DNA from: Gemmatirosa kalamazoonensis
Lineage (GTDB): Bacteria; Gemmatimonadota; Gemmatimonadetes; Gemmatimonadales; Gemmatimonadaceae
Direction: 5' to 3'
NCBI RefSeq assembly: GCF_000522985.1
Contig: NZ_CP007128.1
Location: forward strand, 2,898,220-2,962,219
Length of the DNA stretch: 64,000 nt
The translations under genes and the position numbers were made by a program. Shown here in pieces: positions 17,354-25,283 of the stretch (position 1 is the stretch's first letter; every line of letters starts with the position of its first letter). The notes below the pieces were generated by a model that was not told the origin of the DNA, did no database searches, and saw nothing but the letters and a program-made list of their open reading frames with translations.

Positions 17354-17884
17354 TCAGAAGCCCCGCGAGCGGCCGGAGTGCTGGCCGTTCGTGGGGTGCG
17401 GCGGTTGGGGCTTGTCCGGGTGCCCCTTCCGGCGCGACGTGCGCCGCTCGAGCACGACCTCGTCGGCGAGGATCATGTAGCGGATGATCTGCCGACGCAC
17501 CGACGCGAACTGGCGGCTGCGGTCGCGGAAGCGGTCGTTCGAGACGAGCGCGGCGTCGAGCTCCTTCGCGAACGACAGCAGGAAGTAGTCGGCGTCGGTG
17601 CCGGCGGGCGCCTGATGCACGGTGCCGTCGGCGACGAGCCGCTCGTACTCGTCGTGCTCGTCGATCTGGTGGCGCAGCGCGGCGTCGGCCACGATGATCG
17701 GCTCGAAGCCCTGCTCCACGAGCTTCTCGCGCACGAGGAGGATGTTCGCCAGGCGCGCCGTGTCGCCCTCCGTCGCGTGGGCGACGTTCGATCCGTCGAT
17801 CAGCGCGCGGGGCCGGTGGTCGCCCGCATCGCTGCCGTGCGGTGGCGACTCGTGCGAGTGCGGGGAATGCACGTCGGAAGCCAT
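17354..17884 (-). CDS. NYN-domain (PIN-like) ribonuclease
   Basis: This is a 176-residue cytoplasmic protein with a PIN-like NYN fold: RALIDGSNVAHATEGD at the N-terminus supplies the first acidic residue, a second group is in ADYFLLSFAKELDAALVSNDRFRD, and the middle helix region reads LLVREKLVEQGFEPIIVADA. The pattern resembles the Zc3h12a/Regnase-like NYN nucleases, which cut RNA using metal ions held by clustered aspartates. The basic tail (residues 150-176) may bind nucleic acid. The start was put at the ATG at 17884, since upstream residues belong to another phase. It converges on the histidine kinase gene. The RNA target is unknown, and no antitoxin-like neighbour suggests a toxin role. 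Confidence 0.75.
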   Translation of the reverse strand: MASDVHSPHSHESPPHGSDAGDHRPRALIDGSNVAHATEGDTARLANILLVREKLVEQGFEPIIVADAALRHQIDEHDEYERLVADGTVHQAPAGTDADYFLLSFAKELDAALVSNDRFRDRSRQFASVRRQIIRYMILADEVVLERRTSRRKGHPDKPQPPHPTNGQHSGRSRGF

Positions 17885-18015
17885 GCCTCGGCCTCGGGCA
17901 AGTCGCGTGCGCGCATCGGTCGACGGCCGATCGGCCGGAGTGGACGCACCCCAGCCATACGGGCATCTTTCGCCGCCGACGGGGAGTCCCGCCCCGAATC
18001 CCGCCATTCCGCGTC

Positions 18016-18774
18016 ATGCCGAGCCTTCGCGCCACCGTCAAACACTCGAACCACTGGGCCGCGCGGCTGCTGCGCGGGGCCGTGTACGGTGCGCGAAACT
18101 TCACGCTGCCCGTGCCTCGGCCCGTCGTGGTGCCGCTGGTGAAGGGGTTCATCGCGCTGCGCGCCGTGTACTACTGGCTGGTGCGCGTGTTCGTGTGCGA
18201 GCCGTTCTTCAAGGCGCAGTGCGCGCGCTACGGCGACGGCGTCCGCACGGGCACGTTCCTCCACTGGATCATGGGCGCGGGCGACATCGTGGTCGGCGAC
18301 CGCGTGCACGTCGAGGGCAAGGTCAGCTTCATCTTCGCGTCGATCCTTCCCGAGCGGCCGCGCATCGAGCTCGGCGACGACACGTACGTCAGTCACCTCT
18401 GCACGTTCATCGCGGCGCGGCGGATCACCGTCGGGCGACACGTGCACATCGCGAACGGCGTGACGATCTTCGACTCGCCCGGCCACCCGCTGGACGCCGA
18501 GCGGCGCACGGCGGGGATGGCGCCGGATCCCGAGGACATCCGCGCCGTATGCATCGGGGACAAGGTCTGGATCGGCACCGGCGCCAGGATATTTCCAGGC
18601 GTGACGGTCGGCGAGGGGAGCGTGATCGGGATGGGCGCGATCGTCACGCGGGACGTGCCGCCGTACTCGCTCGCCGCGGGCAATCCCGCCCGCGTCATCC
18701 GCTCGCTGCGCCCCGCGCGAGACGGGCACGATGCGCCGACCCTGCCCGCGACGACCATCGCGACCCATCCCTAG
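18016..18774 (+). CDS. Hexapeptide-repeat acyltransferase (left-handed beta-helix)
   Basis: This is a 252-residue protein with a long N-terminal region (about 1-85) of basic and aromatic residues, including the hydrophobic stretch VPLVKGFIALRAVYYWLVRVFV, which could lie on the membrane. Hexapeptide repeats follow: ELGDDTYVSH, ITVGRHVHIANGVTI, VCIGDKVWIGTGARIFPGVTVGEGSVIGMGAIVTRDVPP and the closing AGNPARVIR. This is the LbH acetyltransferase family (WcaF, VatD, Maa type), which usually acetylates sugars using acetyl-CoA. A catalytic His is probably that in FDSPGHPLD. It stops 1 bp before the EVE-domain gene. In this locus it most likely acetylates the exopolysaccharide or a precursor. Confidence 0.85.
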   Translation: MPSLRATVKHSNHWAARLLRGAVYGARNFTLPVPRPVVVPLVKGFIALRAVYYWLVRVFVCEPFFKAQCARYGDGVRTGTFLHWIMGAGDIVVGDRVHVEGKVSFIFASILPERPRIELGDDTYVSHLCTFIAARRITVGRHVHIANGVTIFDSPGHPLDAERRTAGMAPDPEDIRAVCIGDKVWIGTGARIFPGVTVGEGSVIGMGAIVTRDVPPYSLAAGNPARVIRSLRPARDGHDAPTLPATTIATHP

Positions 18775-18775
18775 C

Positions 18776-19261
<486 letters not shown>

Positions 19262-19276
19262 GGATTGGACGCCCCT

Positions 19277-19287
19277 TAGATTTCCGC
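19277..19287 (+). promoter_or_regulatory. Candidate start-proximal promoter element of gltA
   Basis: The sequence TAGATTTCCGC, 25 bp upstream of the citrate synthase ATG, matches the TAnnTT...CGC element found before several genes in this window. It directly follows the EVE gene stop, so citrate synthase probably has its own promoter. A GGAGAG ribosome-binding site follows at about 19303-19308. Confidence 0.35.
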
Positions 19288-19311
19288 GGGCACATCATAA
19301 CGGGAGAGACG

Positions 19312-20703
19312 ATGAGCCAGACAGAGACCGCGACCACGCCGTCGAACGACGCCACGCAGGGCGGTCGCAACGCGCTCGAGGTCCGCGATGGACGGACCGG
19401 CAAGAGCTACGACATCCAGATCCTCGAGCCGGGCACCGAGGGCGACACGGCGGTGCGCGGCGCCGACCTCCGGCAGATGAAGGTGAACCCCGGCGACTTC
19501 GGTCTGCTGAGCTACGACCCCGCGTTCATGAACACGGCGTCGTGCAAGAGCGCCATCACGTACATCGACGGCGACAACGGGATCCTGCGCTATCGCGGCT
19601 ATCCGATCGAGCAGCTCGCCGAGGGCGCGACGTTCCTCGAGGTCGCGTACCTGCTGCGCAACGGCGAGCTGCCGTCGCAGGGCGAGTACGAGCAGTGGGT
19701 GCACGACATCACGTACCACACGTACGTGCACGAGAACATCAAGCGGTTCCTCGAAGGGTTCCGCTACGACGCGCACCCGATGTCGATGCTGTGCAGCGCG
19801 GTCGCGGCGATGTCGTCGTTCTACCCGAAGGCGAAGAACATCTTCGATCCCGCGGAGCGCAGCATCTCGATCATCCGCCTGCTGGCGAAGATGCCGACGC
19901 TCGCCGCGATGATCTACCGCCACGTGAAGGGGCTGCCGTTCGTCTACCCCGACAACGACCTGAATTACGTCGAGAACTTCCTCTCGATGGTCGCGCGCAT
20001 GTCGGAGCCGAAGTACGAGGCGAACCCGGTGTTCACGAAGGCGCTCGACGTGCTGTTCATCCTGCATGCGGACCACGAGCAGAACTGCTCGACGAGCGCG
20101 GTGCGCGCGGTGGGCTCGTCGCACGTCGATCCGTTCTCGGCGGTCGCGGCGGGGATCGCGGCGCTCTACGGGCCGCTGCACGGCGGCGCGAACGAGCAGG
20201 TGCTCCGCATGATCGAGGAGATCGAGCACCCGAAGAACGTCCCCGCGTTCATCGACGAGGTGAAGAGCGGGAAGGGCGGGCGCCTGATGGGCTTCGGGCA
20301 CCGCGTCTACAAGAGCTACGATCCGCGCGCGCGCATCGTGAAGAAGCTCGCCGACGAGGTGTTCCAGCAGGTCGGCATGGACAAGGACCTCGAGATCGCG
20401 CTGAAGCTCGAGGAAGCCGCGCTGAGCGACGACTACTTCGTGTCGCGCAAGCTGTACCCGAACGTCGATTTCTACACGGGGCTGATCTACCGCTCCATGG
20501 CGTTCCCGACGGACTTCTTCACGGTGCTGTTCGCCGTGGCGCGGACCGCGGGCTGGCTCGCCCAGTGGGAGGAGATGCTGCTCGACAAGGAGCAGAAGAT
20601 CGCGCGCCCGCGGCAGATCTACATCGGGCCGGCCGAGCGGCAGTACCAGAGCACGCTCGCCGACAAGGCGCCGCGTACCCGGAAGGACTCGATCCGCCGG
20701 TAA
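19312..20703 (+). CDS. gltA: Citrate synthase (type II-like)
   Basis: This 463-residue enzyme condenses acetyl-CoA and oxaloacetate to citrate, the entry step of the TCA cycle. It shows the conserved SAITYIDGDNGILRYRGYPIEQLAE segment in the N-terminal half, the active-site histidines in HADHEQNCSTSAVR and GFGHRVYKSYDPRA, the substrate loop LYGPLHGGANEQVL, and FPTDFFTVLFAVARTAGWLAQW near the C-terminus with the catalytic Asp. The ATG at 19312 has a good GGAGAG Shine-Dalgarno and gives an N-terminus of about 25 extra polar residues, common in Gram-negative citrate synthases. A strong terminator follows. This is a housekeeping gene embedded in the glycan region. Confidence 0.97.
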   Translation: MSQTETATTPSNDATQGGRNALEVRDGRTGKSYDIQILEPGTEGDTAVRGADLRQMKVNPGDFGLLSYDPAFMNTASCKSAITYIDGDNGILRYRGYPIEQLAEGATFLEVAYLLRNGELPSQGEYEQWVHDITYHTYVHENIKRFLEGFRYDAHPMSMLCSAVAAMSSFYPKAKNIFDPAERSISIIRLLAKMPTLAAMIYRHVKGLPFVYPDNDLNYVENFLSMVARMSEPKYEANPVFTKALDVLFILHADHEQNCSTSAVRAVGSSHVDPFSAVAAGIAALYGPLHGGANEQVLRMIEEIEHPKNVPAFIDEVKSGKGGRLMGFGHRVYKSYDPRARIVKKLADEVFQQVGMDKDLEIALKLEEAALSDDYFVSRKLYPNVDFYTGLIYRSMAFPTDFFTVLFAVARTAGWLAQWEEMLLDKEQKIARPRQIYIGPAERQYQSTLADKAPRTRKDSIRR

Positions 20704-20726
20704 GCCGCGCCTGTGCGGCAGGTCAC

Positions 20727-20772
20727 GGACGGCGCAGGGCGGGTCCTCGTGGAGGCTCGCCCTGCGCCGTCC
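20727..20772 (+). terminator. Rho-independent-type hairpin after gltA
   Basis: The arms GGACGGCGCAGGGCG and CGCCCTGCGCCGTCC form a perfect 15-bp stem 24 bp past the gltA stop. The run of T expected of a classic terminator is weak. Confidence 0.75.
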
Positions 20773-20832
20773 GGTACTTCCGGCCCGCGCGACCGAGCTA
20801 CATGATGTGCGCGGACCCCTCACTCCGCTTAC

Positions 20833-21621
20833 ATGTCGCTCGGCAGCCGCGGGTGGAGCATCACCTCCGCCATGCAACGTCGTCTGGTGCCGGACCTGCG
20901 CTACTCCCAGACGCACTTCGAGGAGTTCCTCACGGGCCAAGCGCTCCGCGCCTCGGCGTGGCTGGACCTCGGCTGCGGACACCAACTGCTTCCGGAGTGG
21001 CGTGCGGAGGCGGAGCGGATGCTGCTGAAGCGGGTCCCGCTCGTCGTCGGCGTGGACTACGACTTGGAGTCGCTCCTGAAGCACCGCACAATCCACGAGC
21101 TGGCGCGGGCCGACGCGCGCCAGCTTCCGTTCGCCGACGACACGTTCGACCTCGTCACCGCGAACATGGTCGTCGAGCATCTCGACGACCCGGCCGCGCA
21201 GTTCGCCGAGGTGCGTCGCGTGCTGCGGCCCGGCGGGGCGTTCCTGTTCCACACGCCTAACGCTCGGTCGTACTTCGTCGCCACCGCTCGTCTCCTGCCC
21301 GACGGGTTGAAGCGGCGGGTCGCCAAGTTCCTCGACGGGCGCGACGAGTCGGACGTCTTCCCGACGCTCTACCGGGCGAACCGCCCGGAGGACGTCGCTG
21401 AGGTGGCAGCGAGCGCCGGCCTCGAAGTCGCGGACGTCACGCTCGTCTCGTCGGCGCCGGTGTTGGGCGCCATCCCGCCGGTCGCGGCGGTGGAGCTGGT
21501 CGTGCTCCGAGCGCTGCAACGCCCGTCGCTCGCGCGCTACCGCTCCAACATGATCTGCACCCTCCGGAAGCCCGCGGCCGTGTCGGCGCCGCGCCGCGTT
21601 CCGGTCGCCGCCGCGAGCTGA
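20833..21621 (+). CDS. SAM-dependent class I methyltransferase
   Basis: This is a 262-residue methyltransferase of the UbiE/Methyltransf_11 type. Motif I is ASAWLDLGCGHQLLPEW (about 41-57), the acidic residue after strand 2 is in VVGVDYD, motif II/III is ADARQLPFADDTFDLVTANMVVEHLDDP, and the post-I loop VLRPGGAFLFHTPN follows. The C-terminus is hydrophobic and basic (residues 205-245), which might favour membrane association. It is a single gene between the gltA terminator and a convergent acyltransferase. The context suggests a sugar, lipid or undecaprenyl-linked substrate, but quinone or other small-molecule methylation is equally possible. Confidence 0.8.
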   Translation: MSLGSRGWSITSAMQRRLVPDLRYSQTHFEEFLTGQALRASAWLDLGCGHQLLPEWRAEAERMLLKRVPLVVGVDYDLESLLKHRTIHELARADARQLPFADDTFDLVTANMVVEHLDDPAAQFAEVRRVLRPGGAFLFHTPNARSYFVATARLLPDGLKRRVAKFLDGRDESDVFPTLYRANRPEDVAEVAASAGLEVADVTLVSSAPVLGAIPPVAAVELVVLRALQRPSLARYRSNMICTLRKPAAVSAPRRVPVAAAS

Positions 21622-21628
21622 CGGCGCG

Positions 21629-22237
21629 TCACTCGTCGGGCATGCCGTCCGTGCCCGGCACGCGCTTCACCACGCGCGCCGGGTTGCCGACGATGATGGA
21701 GTGGGCCGGGTACGTCCCCGCGCACACGGCGCCGTACCCCACGACGCAGTTCCGGCCGATGCGCGTGCCGGGCAGGATGCCGACCGAGCCTGCGATCCAC
21801 ACGTTGTCGCCGATCGTCACGGGGCGCACGCGCACGGGCGCGGTCGGCGAGTGTCGGTCGACGTGGGTGCTGTGCTGGTCGGTGTCGGCGATGGACGCGT
21901 CGCTGATGATCGCGCGCTCGCCGATGACGATCGACTGCTGGCACCCGAAGCGCGTGCCGTTCAGATAGCTCCGGCTGCCGACCTCGATGACCGCGTCGGG
22001 CGCGTGCGTCCACGGCGTGACGACGCGATCGACGACGACGTCGTCGCCGAACACGACGCGACCCGGGCCACGAAACACGATCCGTCCGACGACGCGGAAG
22101 TTGCGTCCGACGGTGAAGTCGATGCCGCGCACGCGGCACCACACGCGGACCCAGTGGCCGCGCAGGAGCGACGTGGCCCAGAGCCACGCCGCGCCGGGCT
22201 CGCGGACCGCGCGCCGCACCTTCTGGCCGAGCGACAT
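21629..22237 (-). CDS. Hexapeptide-repeat acyltransferase (left-handed beta-helix)
   Basis: This is a 202-residue LbH-type acyltransferase. The N-terminal third holds RRAVREPGAAWLWATSLLRGHWVRVW, a probable amphipathic helix; the rest is hexapeptide turns (VVGRIVFRGPGRVVFGDDVVVD, IGERAIISDASI, VTIGDNVWIAGSVGILPGTRIGRNCVVGYGAVC) closing with the canonical VGNPARVVKR. A histidine-rich loop DTDQHSTHVDRHSPT likely includes the catalytic His. It resembles the colanic-acid WcaF/WcaB acetyltransferases. The start ATG at 22237 is preceded by TAGCTTCGC at 22249-22241, a candidate promoter element only 4-12 bp before the codon. It adds to the set of probable exopolysaccharide modifiers. Confidence 0.85.
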   Translation of the reverse strand: MSLGQKVRRAVREPGAAWLWATSLLRGHWVRVWCRVRGIDFTVGRNFRVVGRIVFRGPGRVVFGDDVVVDRVVTPWTHAPDAVIEVGSRSYLNGTRFGCQQSIVIGERAIISDASIADTDQHSTHVDRHSPTAPVRVRPVTIGDNVWIAGSVGILPGTRIGRNCVVGYGAVCAGTYPAHSIIVGNPARVVKRVPGTDGMPDE

Positions 22238-22246
22238 GACGCGAAG

Positions 22247-22993
22247 CTAGCTGCTGCGGTGTCGGGCGGGGAGCGGCACCTCGGCCGCGAACGTCGCGCA
22301 GTGCGCGCGCACCGGACAGCGCGTGCAGTGTCGCGCGCGCGCGGTGCACACCAGCGCGCCGAGCTCCATGAGCGCCTGATTGTGCGTCCATGCCGCGCGG
22401 CCGGACCGCGGCAGGATCGACTCGGCGATCGCCCACAGCGCGCGCTGCCCGGCGCCGGTCTTCGGATCGAGCGCAGGCGCGAACGCGCGGCGCAGCACGC
22501 GCGCGACGTTCGTGTCGACGAGCGCCGCGCGACGCTCGAACGCGAACGACGCCACCGCGCCCGCGGTGTACGGCCCGATGCCGGGGAGCGCGCGCAGCGC
22601 CGCCGGCTCGGCGGGCAGCGCGCCGCCGGCAGCGGCCACCTCGCGCGCGAGCGCGTGCAGGTTACGAGCACGCGCATAGTAGCCGAGCCCCGCCCACGCC
22701 TCCGTCACCGCGCTCGGGGGCGCCTCGGCGACGTGCCTCAGCGTCGGGAATCGCGTCACGAACGCGTGGTAGTAGTCCACCACGCGCGCGACCTGCGTCT
22801 GCTGCAGCATCAGCTCCGAGACGAGGACGCGATACGGGTCGCGCGTGAGGCGCCATGGCAGGTCGCGCCCGTGTCGACGGAACCACGCACGCAGTCGGCG
22901 CCCGAAGTCGCGCGCCGTCGCCGCGTCGACCGTCGCGGTGGGTCGCCCGCGACCGCGCCGCGAGGCGCCGTCGTCAGCGGTCGGCGAGGACAC
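22247..22993 (-). CDS. mutY: A/G-specific adenine glycosylase, short form lacking the C-terminal NUDIX-like domain
   Basis: This 248-residue base-excision repair glycosylase removes adenine mispaired with 8-oxoguanine. Motifs include the catalytic Glu in VSELMLQQTQVARVV, the helix-hairpin-helix LPGIGPYTAGAVASFAF, the catalytic Asp in ALVDTNVARVL, and the 4Fe-4S ligands in C-X6-C-X2-C-X5-C (CTARARHCTRCPVRAHC). Typical MutY is about 350 residues and carries a NUDIX-like domain that recognises 8-oxoG; that domain is absent here, as in some archaeal and actinobacterial MutY/MIG-like enzymes. The GTG start at 22993 overlaps the end of the deacetylase gene by 20 bp. Specificity could therefore be MutY-like or a T/G-type activity. 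Confidence 0.85.
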   Translation of the reverse strand: MSSPTADDGASRRGRGRPTATVDAATARDFGRRLRAWFRRHGRDLPWRLTRDPYRVLVSELMLQQTQVARVVDYYHAFVTRFPTLRHVAEAPPSAVTEAWAGLGYYARARNLHALAREVAAAGGALPAEPAALRALPGIGPYTAGAVASFAFERRAALVDTNVARVLRRAFAPALDPKTGAGQRALWAIAESILPRSGRAAWTHNQALMELGALVCTARARHCTRCPVRAHCATFAAEVPLPARHRSS

Positions 22994-23765
22994 GTCGCCG
23001 GAACGCGAGCCAGCGCTCGCCGCCGATGGCCTTCACCGCCTTCTTCGCCTTCCACAGTGCGGCCTGGCGCGCTTGTGGAAGCCAGCTGTCGCGCGCCAGC
23101 GCCTGCGGCACGTCGGCGTCGTCGTCGCGCATGATCGCGTAGCGGCCGAGGATCGTGCAGCGGCCACGTCGCGCGACGGCGGCCGTCGGCTCGGACGTGA
23201 AGAGGACCTCGATGCCGGCGTCGGCCGCCGCGTCGGCGACGCGGTCGGAGTAGAAGCCGGCCGGCACGGAGCCCGTGCGGATCCGGTCGCCGACGAGATC
23301 CGCGAGCCGCCTAACGCTGTCGAGCCACTCGGCCCGGATCTGCGGCTCGGGAAGGTGCGAGATGCGCGGCGGATGCGTGCGGGTATGGCTGCCGATCGCG
23401 TGGCCGCGCGCGGCCAGCTCACGGACGTCCGCCTCGGTCACGAAGCCCGGCTGGCCGATGCGGTCGGTGGTGACGAAGAAGTGACCGCGCCAACCGTGCG
23501 CCTCCAGCGCCGGCGCGGCGTGACGCAGCGCGCCGACGCCGCCGTCGTCGAACGTGAGCACCACGCAGGGCGTGCCGTCGGCCGGGCGCGCCAGCACATC
23601 GGTGACGAGGCCCGGGAACGGGGCCGTCGCGCTCAGCGCCGCCATGTGTCGGTCGAAGCGCTCGCGCGTCAGCTTGTAGATGTGCGCGTCGCCGCCCGCG
23701 AACCCGCTCGACTCGAACCCCTCGGGGCCGACGACGTCGTGATACATCAACGAGATCAGCTTCAT
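22974..23765 (-). CDS. Polysaccharide deacetylase family protein (NodB-like)
   Basis: This is a 263-residue member of carbohydrate esterase family 4. The catalytic segment VLTFDDGGVGAL supplies the metal-binding Asp pair, and AIGSHTRTHPPRISHL supplies the two histidines of the SHTxxHP motif. Later AGFYSDRVADAAADAGIEV corresponds to motif 3/4. No signal peptide is seen: the protein begins MKLISLMYHDVVGPEG, suggesting a cytoplasmic or unconventionally exported enzyme, as in several glycan-locus deacetylases that act on lipid-linked intermediates. Its 3' end overlaps the mutY start. It is divergent from the GNAT-like gene at 23873. Confidence 0.85.
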   Translation of the reverse strand: MKLISLMYHDVVGPEGFESSGFAGGDAHIYKLTRERFDRHMAALSATAPFPGLVTDVLARPADGTPCVVLTFDDGGVGALRHAAPALEAHGWRGHFFVTTDRIGQPGFVTEADVRELAARGHAIGSHTRTHPPRISHLPEPQIRAEWLDSVRRLADLVGDRIRTGSVPAGFYSDRVADAAADAGIEVLFTSEPTAAVARRGRCTILGRYAIMRDDDADVPQALARDSWLPQARQAALWKAKKAVKAIGGERWLAFRRRVLADR

Positions 23766-23860
23766 CGACCGGAACCTCGCCGACCGCGTGCGCGCCCACA
23801 AGAGGAGTGCGCGGTGGGACGTTCGCCGCACGTCCGTGGCTCGCGGTGCCGGTGACCGCT

Positions 23861-23871
23861 TACCTTCCGCC
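23861..23871 (+). promoter_or_regulatory. Candidate start-proximal promoter element
   Basis: TACCTTCCGCC ends one base before the ATG at 23873. It matches the TAnnTT(C)CGCC element seen elsewhere in the window. If it is a -10 element, the transcript would be leaderless. Confidence 0.35.
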
Positions 23872-23872
23872 G

Positions 23873-25015
23873 ATGACGACGCCTTCCGCGCGCCGGACGT
23901 CCAAGACCTTCGAGCTGGTGCCGTACGACCCGGCACTCGGCGACGCGATCACCGCGTTCAATGCGCGGCTCGACGCCGGCGGGGCGCCGCCGGAGTATCG
24001 GCTCCACGCGGGGCCGGGGCCGATCTACATCCGCAACCAGCAGCACGGCATCGTCGAGGAGCGGCTGTTCGTCGTCGACGAGGGACAGGTGCGTGGCGGC
24101 GTGCATCTGCAGGTGCAGCCGTTCTGGGTCGACGGCGCCGTGCAGACGGTGGCGAACATCCAGCTGCCGCTGTCCGAGGGGATCGTGGACCGCCAGTTCG
24201 CGTTCCTCGGCATGTGGATCATCAAGCAGGTCGTCCGCCGCTACCCGCGCTGCTTCGCCCTCGGCATGGGCGGTACCGACCGGCCGCTGCCGCAGCTGCT
24301 GCACGCCATGCAGTGGGCGGTGTGGCCGGTGCCATTCCAGTTCCGGCTGGCGAACGTGGGGCGCTGCGTCCGCGAGCTGCGCGCGCTCGGGCCGGCGTGG
24401 CGCCGCCGGCTCGCGGGCGGCGCGCTGACGGCGACCGGCGGGTCGCTCGTCGGACGCGCGGCGTGGGCTGCGCTCGCGGCCGCGCGCACGCGCGGCGTCG
24501 CCCGCCTAACGACGCGCCCGGTGACCGCCTGGGAGCCGTGGGCGGACGCGATCTGGGAAAGCGCTCGCGGTGCGTACGCGGTGATCGGCGTGCGCGATGC
24601 GACCACCCTGCGCGCGCTGTACCCGACCGACGAGACGCGTGTCCGCGCGCACGCCCTGCTCGACGGCGGACGCCACGTCGGCTGGGTGGCGCTCTCCGTG
24701 CGGCAGATGTCGGGCAACGTACACTTCGGGAACCTGCGGGTCGGCGCGGTGATCGATGCGCTCACGCCGCCGGGGTACGAGACGGCGGCCGCCCTCGCCG
24801 CCACGCGGCTCCTGCTCGACGAGGACGTGGACCTCGTCGTGACGAACCAGTCGCATCCCGCGTGGCGCGCCGCGTTCCACCGGGCCGCGTACCGCAGCGC
24901 GCGGTCCAACTACATCCTCGCGCCGTCGCCGCAGCTCGTGCCGAGAACGGCGGACTTCGAGCGGCGCATGCTGCAGTTCACGCGCGGCGACGGCGACGGC
25001 CGGATTCACCTGTGA
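23873..25015 (+). CDS. Unknown protein with possible GNAT-like fold, in exopolysaccharide context
   Basis: This is a 380-residue cytoplasmic-looking protein that I do not recognise with confidence. It contains two stretches suggestive of acetyl-CoA-dependent N-acyltransferase folds: RLFVVDEGQVRGGVHLQVQPFWVDG followed by IVDRQFAFLGMWIIKQVVRRYPR in the first half, and RHVGWVALSVRQMSGNVHFGNLRVGAVIDALTP with YETAAALAATRLLLDEDVDLVVTNQSHPAWRAAFHRAAY in the second. The internal arrangement resembles two half-domains, as in tandem GNAT or FemAB-like acyltransferases. It converges on the ACP/FkbH pair and could use an acyl-ACP donor, but that is speculative. The ATG at 23873 was chosen; an upstream GTG-type extension to 23807 is possible. 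Confidence 0.5.
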   Translation: MTTPSARRTSKTFELVPYDPALGDAITAFNARLDAGGAPPEYRLHAGPGPIYIRNQQHGIVEERLFVVDEGQVRGGVHLQVQPFWVDGAVQTVANIQLPLSEGIVDRQFAFLGMWIIKQVVRRYPRCFALGMGGTDRPLPQLLHAMQWAVWPVPFQFRLANVGRCVRELRALGPAWRRRLAGGALTATGGSLVGRAAWAALAAARTRGVARLTTRPVTAWEPWADAIWESARGAYAVIGVRDATTLRALYPTDETRVRAHALLDGGRHVGWVALSVRQMSGNVHFGNLRVGAVIDALTPPGYETAAALAATRLLLDEDVDLVVTNQSHPAWRAAFHRAAYRSARSNYILAPSPQLVPRTADFERRMLQFTRGDGDGRIHL

Positions 25016-25020
25016 GCGTT

Positions 25021-25041
25021 AGGCGCGGCCACGCCGCGCCT
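25021..25041. terminator. Small bidirectional terminator
   Basis: The perfect 8-bp arms AGGCGCGG and CCGCGCCT with a 5-nt loop lie exactly between the convergent stops of the unknown acyltransferase-like gene (25015) and the ACP gene (25041). The left arm overlaps a GTTAGGC heptamer (25018-25024). Confidence 0.6.
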
Positions 25042-25283
25042 CAGCGGACGTTCGGCTCGCTCTGAAGATGATCGAGCAGCAGCGAGAACGACGCGAGCTC
25101 CGCGAGCTCCTCCATCGGCAGCTCGACGCCGAACTCCTCCTCGATCACGGAGACGAGCGTCGCGTTCGCGAGCGAGTCCCACGCCTCCACCGTGGCGGGG
25201 CTCGCGTCCGGGATCTCGGCGGGCGTCAGATCGGGAAAGACGGCGAGAAAGCACTGCTCGAGCCGAGCACGAACGTCATCCAT
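25041..25283 (-). CDS. Acyl carrier protein
   Basis: This is an 80-residue acidic carrier protein. The phosphopantetheine attachment site is the serine in EAWDSLANATLV, matching the DSL consensus, followed by the helix III-type VSVIEEEFGVELPMEELAELASFSLL. It overlaps the FkbH-like gene at 25276-25283, so the two are cotranslated. The pairing implies that it carries a three-carbon unit made by FkbH rather than a fatty acid: FkbH proteins dephosphorylate 1,3-bisphosphoglycerate and load D-glycerate on a dedicated ACP. No ketosynthase or acyltransferase of a polyketide system is nearby. A transferase that uses glyceryl-ACP is not identified. Confidence 0.88.
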   Translation of the reverse strand: MDDVRARLEQCFLAVFPDLTPAEIPDASPATVEAWDSLANATLVSVIEEEFGVELPMEELAELASFSLLLDHLQSEPNVR

